Source of the DNA: Bradyrhizobium sp. 186
GTDB taxonomy: Bacteria; Pseudomonadota; Alphaproteobacteria; Rhizobiales; Xanthobacteraceae
Direction of reading: 5' to 3'
DNA length: 64,000 nucleotides
Assembly (NCBI RefSeq): GCF_023101685.1
Contig: NZ_CP082164.1
Coordinates: forward strand, 1,364,001 to 1,428,000
The notes beneath the pieces were generated by a model. The model saw only the letters and a list, made by a program, of their open reading frames with translations. It ran no database searches and was not told where the DNA came from. Positions 62,927-64,000 of this stretch are shown in pieces (position 1 is the first letter of the stretch; every line of letters starts with the position of its first letter). A program made the translations under genes and the position numbers.

Positions 62927-63420
62927 TTCGGACGAAACACCGCGCCGATCCCTGGCTCTGCGCCGTCGCGGCCGCGCAGGGCGGGCCGGATCAGCCGGAT
63001 GCGCTGTTCGCGGCGCTCGACGAAGCCTTGAAGTCGGTGATCGGGCACAAGCTGTTCACGATCCTGACCTATGACGGCGACAGCGGCGAAGCGGCGCGCC
63101 TCTATTCCAATCTTCCCGGACCCTATCCCGCGGGTGGACGCAAGCGCTTGGCGCCGGGCCCGTGGACCGAGGCCGTTCTCGACCGCGGCGAAGCCTATAT
63201 CGGCCGAACAAAGGACGATCTGCGCACGGTGTTTTCCGACCACGAGCTGATCGCCTCGCTCGGCTGCGAGAGCGTGCTCAACATGCCCGTGCGCTGGTGC
63301 GGGCGCACGCGCGGCTCGCTCAACCTGCTTCATGAGGCGCGCTGGTATGGCGAGGACGACGTCGCCGCGTGTCTCCCGTTCGCCCAGCTCGCCTTGCCCG
63401 CGCTGCTCACATCGTCCTGA
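62923..63420 (+). CDS. Single-domain GAF protein
   Basis: 165 aa. GAF fold from about 24 to 160: LFAALDEALKSVIGHKLFTILTYD, then a sugar-pucker-like loop NLPGPYPAGGRKRLAPGPW, DDLRTVFSDHELIASLGCESVLNMPV and GSLNLLHEARWY. No attached output domain. Translationally coupled to the MFS gene (ATGA) and 17 nt from the amidohydrolase. It may sense a small ligand of the pathway, or act as an enzyme; unknown. Confidence 0.8.
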   Translation: MIRTKHRADPWLCAVAAAQGGPDQPDALFAALDEALKSVIGHKLFTILTYDGDSGEAARLYSNLPGPYPAGGRKRLAPGPWTEAVLDRGEAYIGRTKDDLRTVFSDHELIASLGCESVLNMPVRWCGRTRGSLNLLHEARWYGEDDVAACLPFAQLALPALLTSS

Positions 63421-63437
63421 CCAGACAGGAAGCCGCC

Positions 63438-64000
63438 ATGTCCAGTGTGCTCTTTGAGAACGCCAATCTGCTTGATCCGCTTCAGCCGGACTTGCTGGAG
63501 GGCTATCACGTGCTGGTCGAGGACAATCTGATCAAGGAGGTCTCGGACCGGCCGTTGCAGGCGTCGGCGGGCAGGACCATCGATCTGAAGGGCAAGACGC
63601 TGATGCCCGGCCTGATCGACCTGCATGTGCACGCGATTGCCGTCGAGCTCAATCTGGCGCAGCAGGTGCGCATGCCAAACGTGCTGGTGACGCTGCGCTC
63701 GACGCTGCTGTTGCGCGGCATGCTGCGGCGAGGTTTTACGACCGTCCGCGACGCCGGCGGCGCCGGCCATGCGCTGAAGCAGGCGATCGAGACCGGCCTG
63801 ACTGATGGTCCGCGGCTGTTCGTCTCCGGCCGCGCGCTCAGCCAGACCGGTGGGCACGGCGACATGCGGTCGCGCTCGGATTACCTCGCCAGCGACGCGC
63901 CCTGTCCCTGCTGCGTGCGCGTCGGCGCGCTGGCGCGCGTCGCCGACGGTGTCGACGGCGTGCGCAAGGCGGCGCGCGAGGAGCTCCAGATGGGCGCCGA
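63438..64000 (+). CDS. Amidohydrolase (prolidase/imidazolonepropionase-like), cut by window end
   Basis: First ~187 residues. After a beta-sandwich start (FENANLLDPLQPDLLEGYHVLVED) comes KGKTLMPGLIDLHVHA with the HxH metal pair, then TTVRDAGGAG, SGRALSQTGGHGDMRS and CPCC. This is the metal-dependent amidohydrolase group that includes Xaa-Arg dipeptidases and related amidases (the TGGHGD motif is typical). Third gene of the MFS operon. The C-terminal half lies beyond 64000. Confidence 0.85.
   Translation, partial: MSSVLFENANLLDPLQPDLLEGYHVLVEDNLIKEVSDRPLQASAGRTIDLKGKTLMPGLIDLHVHAIAVELNLAQQVRMPNVLVTLRSTLLLRGMLRRGFTTVRDAGGAGHALKQAIETGLTDGPRLFVSGRALSQTGGHGDMRSRSDYLASDAPCPCCVRVGALARVADGVDGVRKAAREELQMGA

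Overview
The window is a GC-rich alphaproteobacterial chromosome segment. Its codon use, its IS1634-type transposase, its LysR/ABC-transporter catabolic style and a tRNA-Arg(CCG) relic all suggest Bradyrhizobium or a close relative; this is inference from familiarity, not a database result. It splits into an accessory left part (1 to about 39.1 kb), full of repeats, an IS, broken genes and defence or metal genes, and an orderly right part (39.5-64 kb) of intact, tightly overlapping catabolic operons.

Left part. 1-8.3 kb is a small defence island: an AbiE type IV toxin-antitoxin pair (toxin cut by the window edge), an AAA-ATPase fragment next to a complete IS1634-family element, a three-gene ABC-three-component (ABC-3C) system whose first protein carries a Cap4/DUF4297-like nuclease domain, and a convergent TIR-domain gene. 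8.6-17.6 kb holds a damaged sensor kinase, an intact NtrC-type activator and, just after it, a near-perfect sigma-54 promoter in front of a seven-gene operon of mostly uncharacterised products (tandem-domain His/Lys-tailed protein, phosphoesterase, YdcZ-type protein, MFS pump, ArsB-like permease, Tat-exported Lys/Gly/Glu-repeat protein, YkgJ-type cysteine-cluster protein). 17.9-18.9 kb is a compact overlapping trio: a membrane protein plus two tiny paralogous proline-rich proteins. 19.5-26.9 kb is a LysR-linked catabolic cluster with three SDRs, a GlcG/HbpS-like protein, a hydrolase, an MFS-SnoaL fusion and a dead GST gene.

27-38.6 kb is a zinc/nickel homeostasis block. It has three COG0523 (CobW/ZigA-type) GTPases, a Zur regulator apparently shortened by a nonsense codon, a His-rich repeat protein, a NicO/RcnA-type transporter with DUF1007 and DUF2946-type partners, and a frameshifted ZnuA-like binding protein. 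Three Zur-like palindromes sit at the divergent or upstream regions. The block is framed by duplicated segments (27.1/34.4 kb; 33.3/38.8 kb; 19.1/39.0 kb) and ends beside a 52-nt 3' fragment of tRNA-Arg(CCG), the usual sort of integration scar. The following thioesterase gene lacks its N-terminus exactly at the edge of one repeat.

Right part. 40-51 kb combines a glutamine amidotransferase, a LysR regulator, an N-carbamoyl-D-amino-acid amidohydrolase-like nitrilase, a polar amino acid ABC importer with two binding proteins, a polysaccharide-deacetylase-fold hydrolase, a hydantoin racemase-like protein, a peptide-type binding protein and an amidohydrolase: most likely uptake and hydrolysis of hydantoin, cyclic imide or similar amides. 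51-60.5 kb has a LysR gene, a spermidine/putrescine-type ABC importer and a multi-subunit flavin/iron-sulfur amine dehydrogenase set (DAO, 2Fe-2S protein, HcnB/OoxA-like, second DAO) plus RidA, suited to oxidising an imported D-amino acid, hydroxyproline or opine-like compound. 60.5-64 kb has another LysR gene divergent from an MFS transporter, a small GAF protein and an amidohydrolase cut by the window end.
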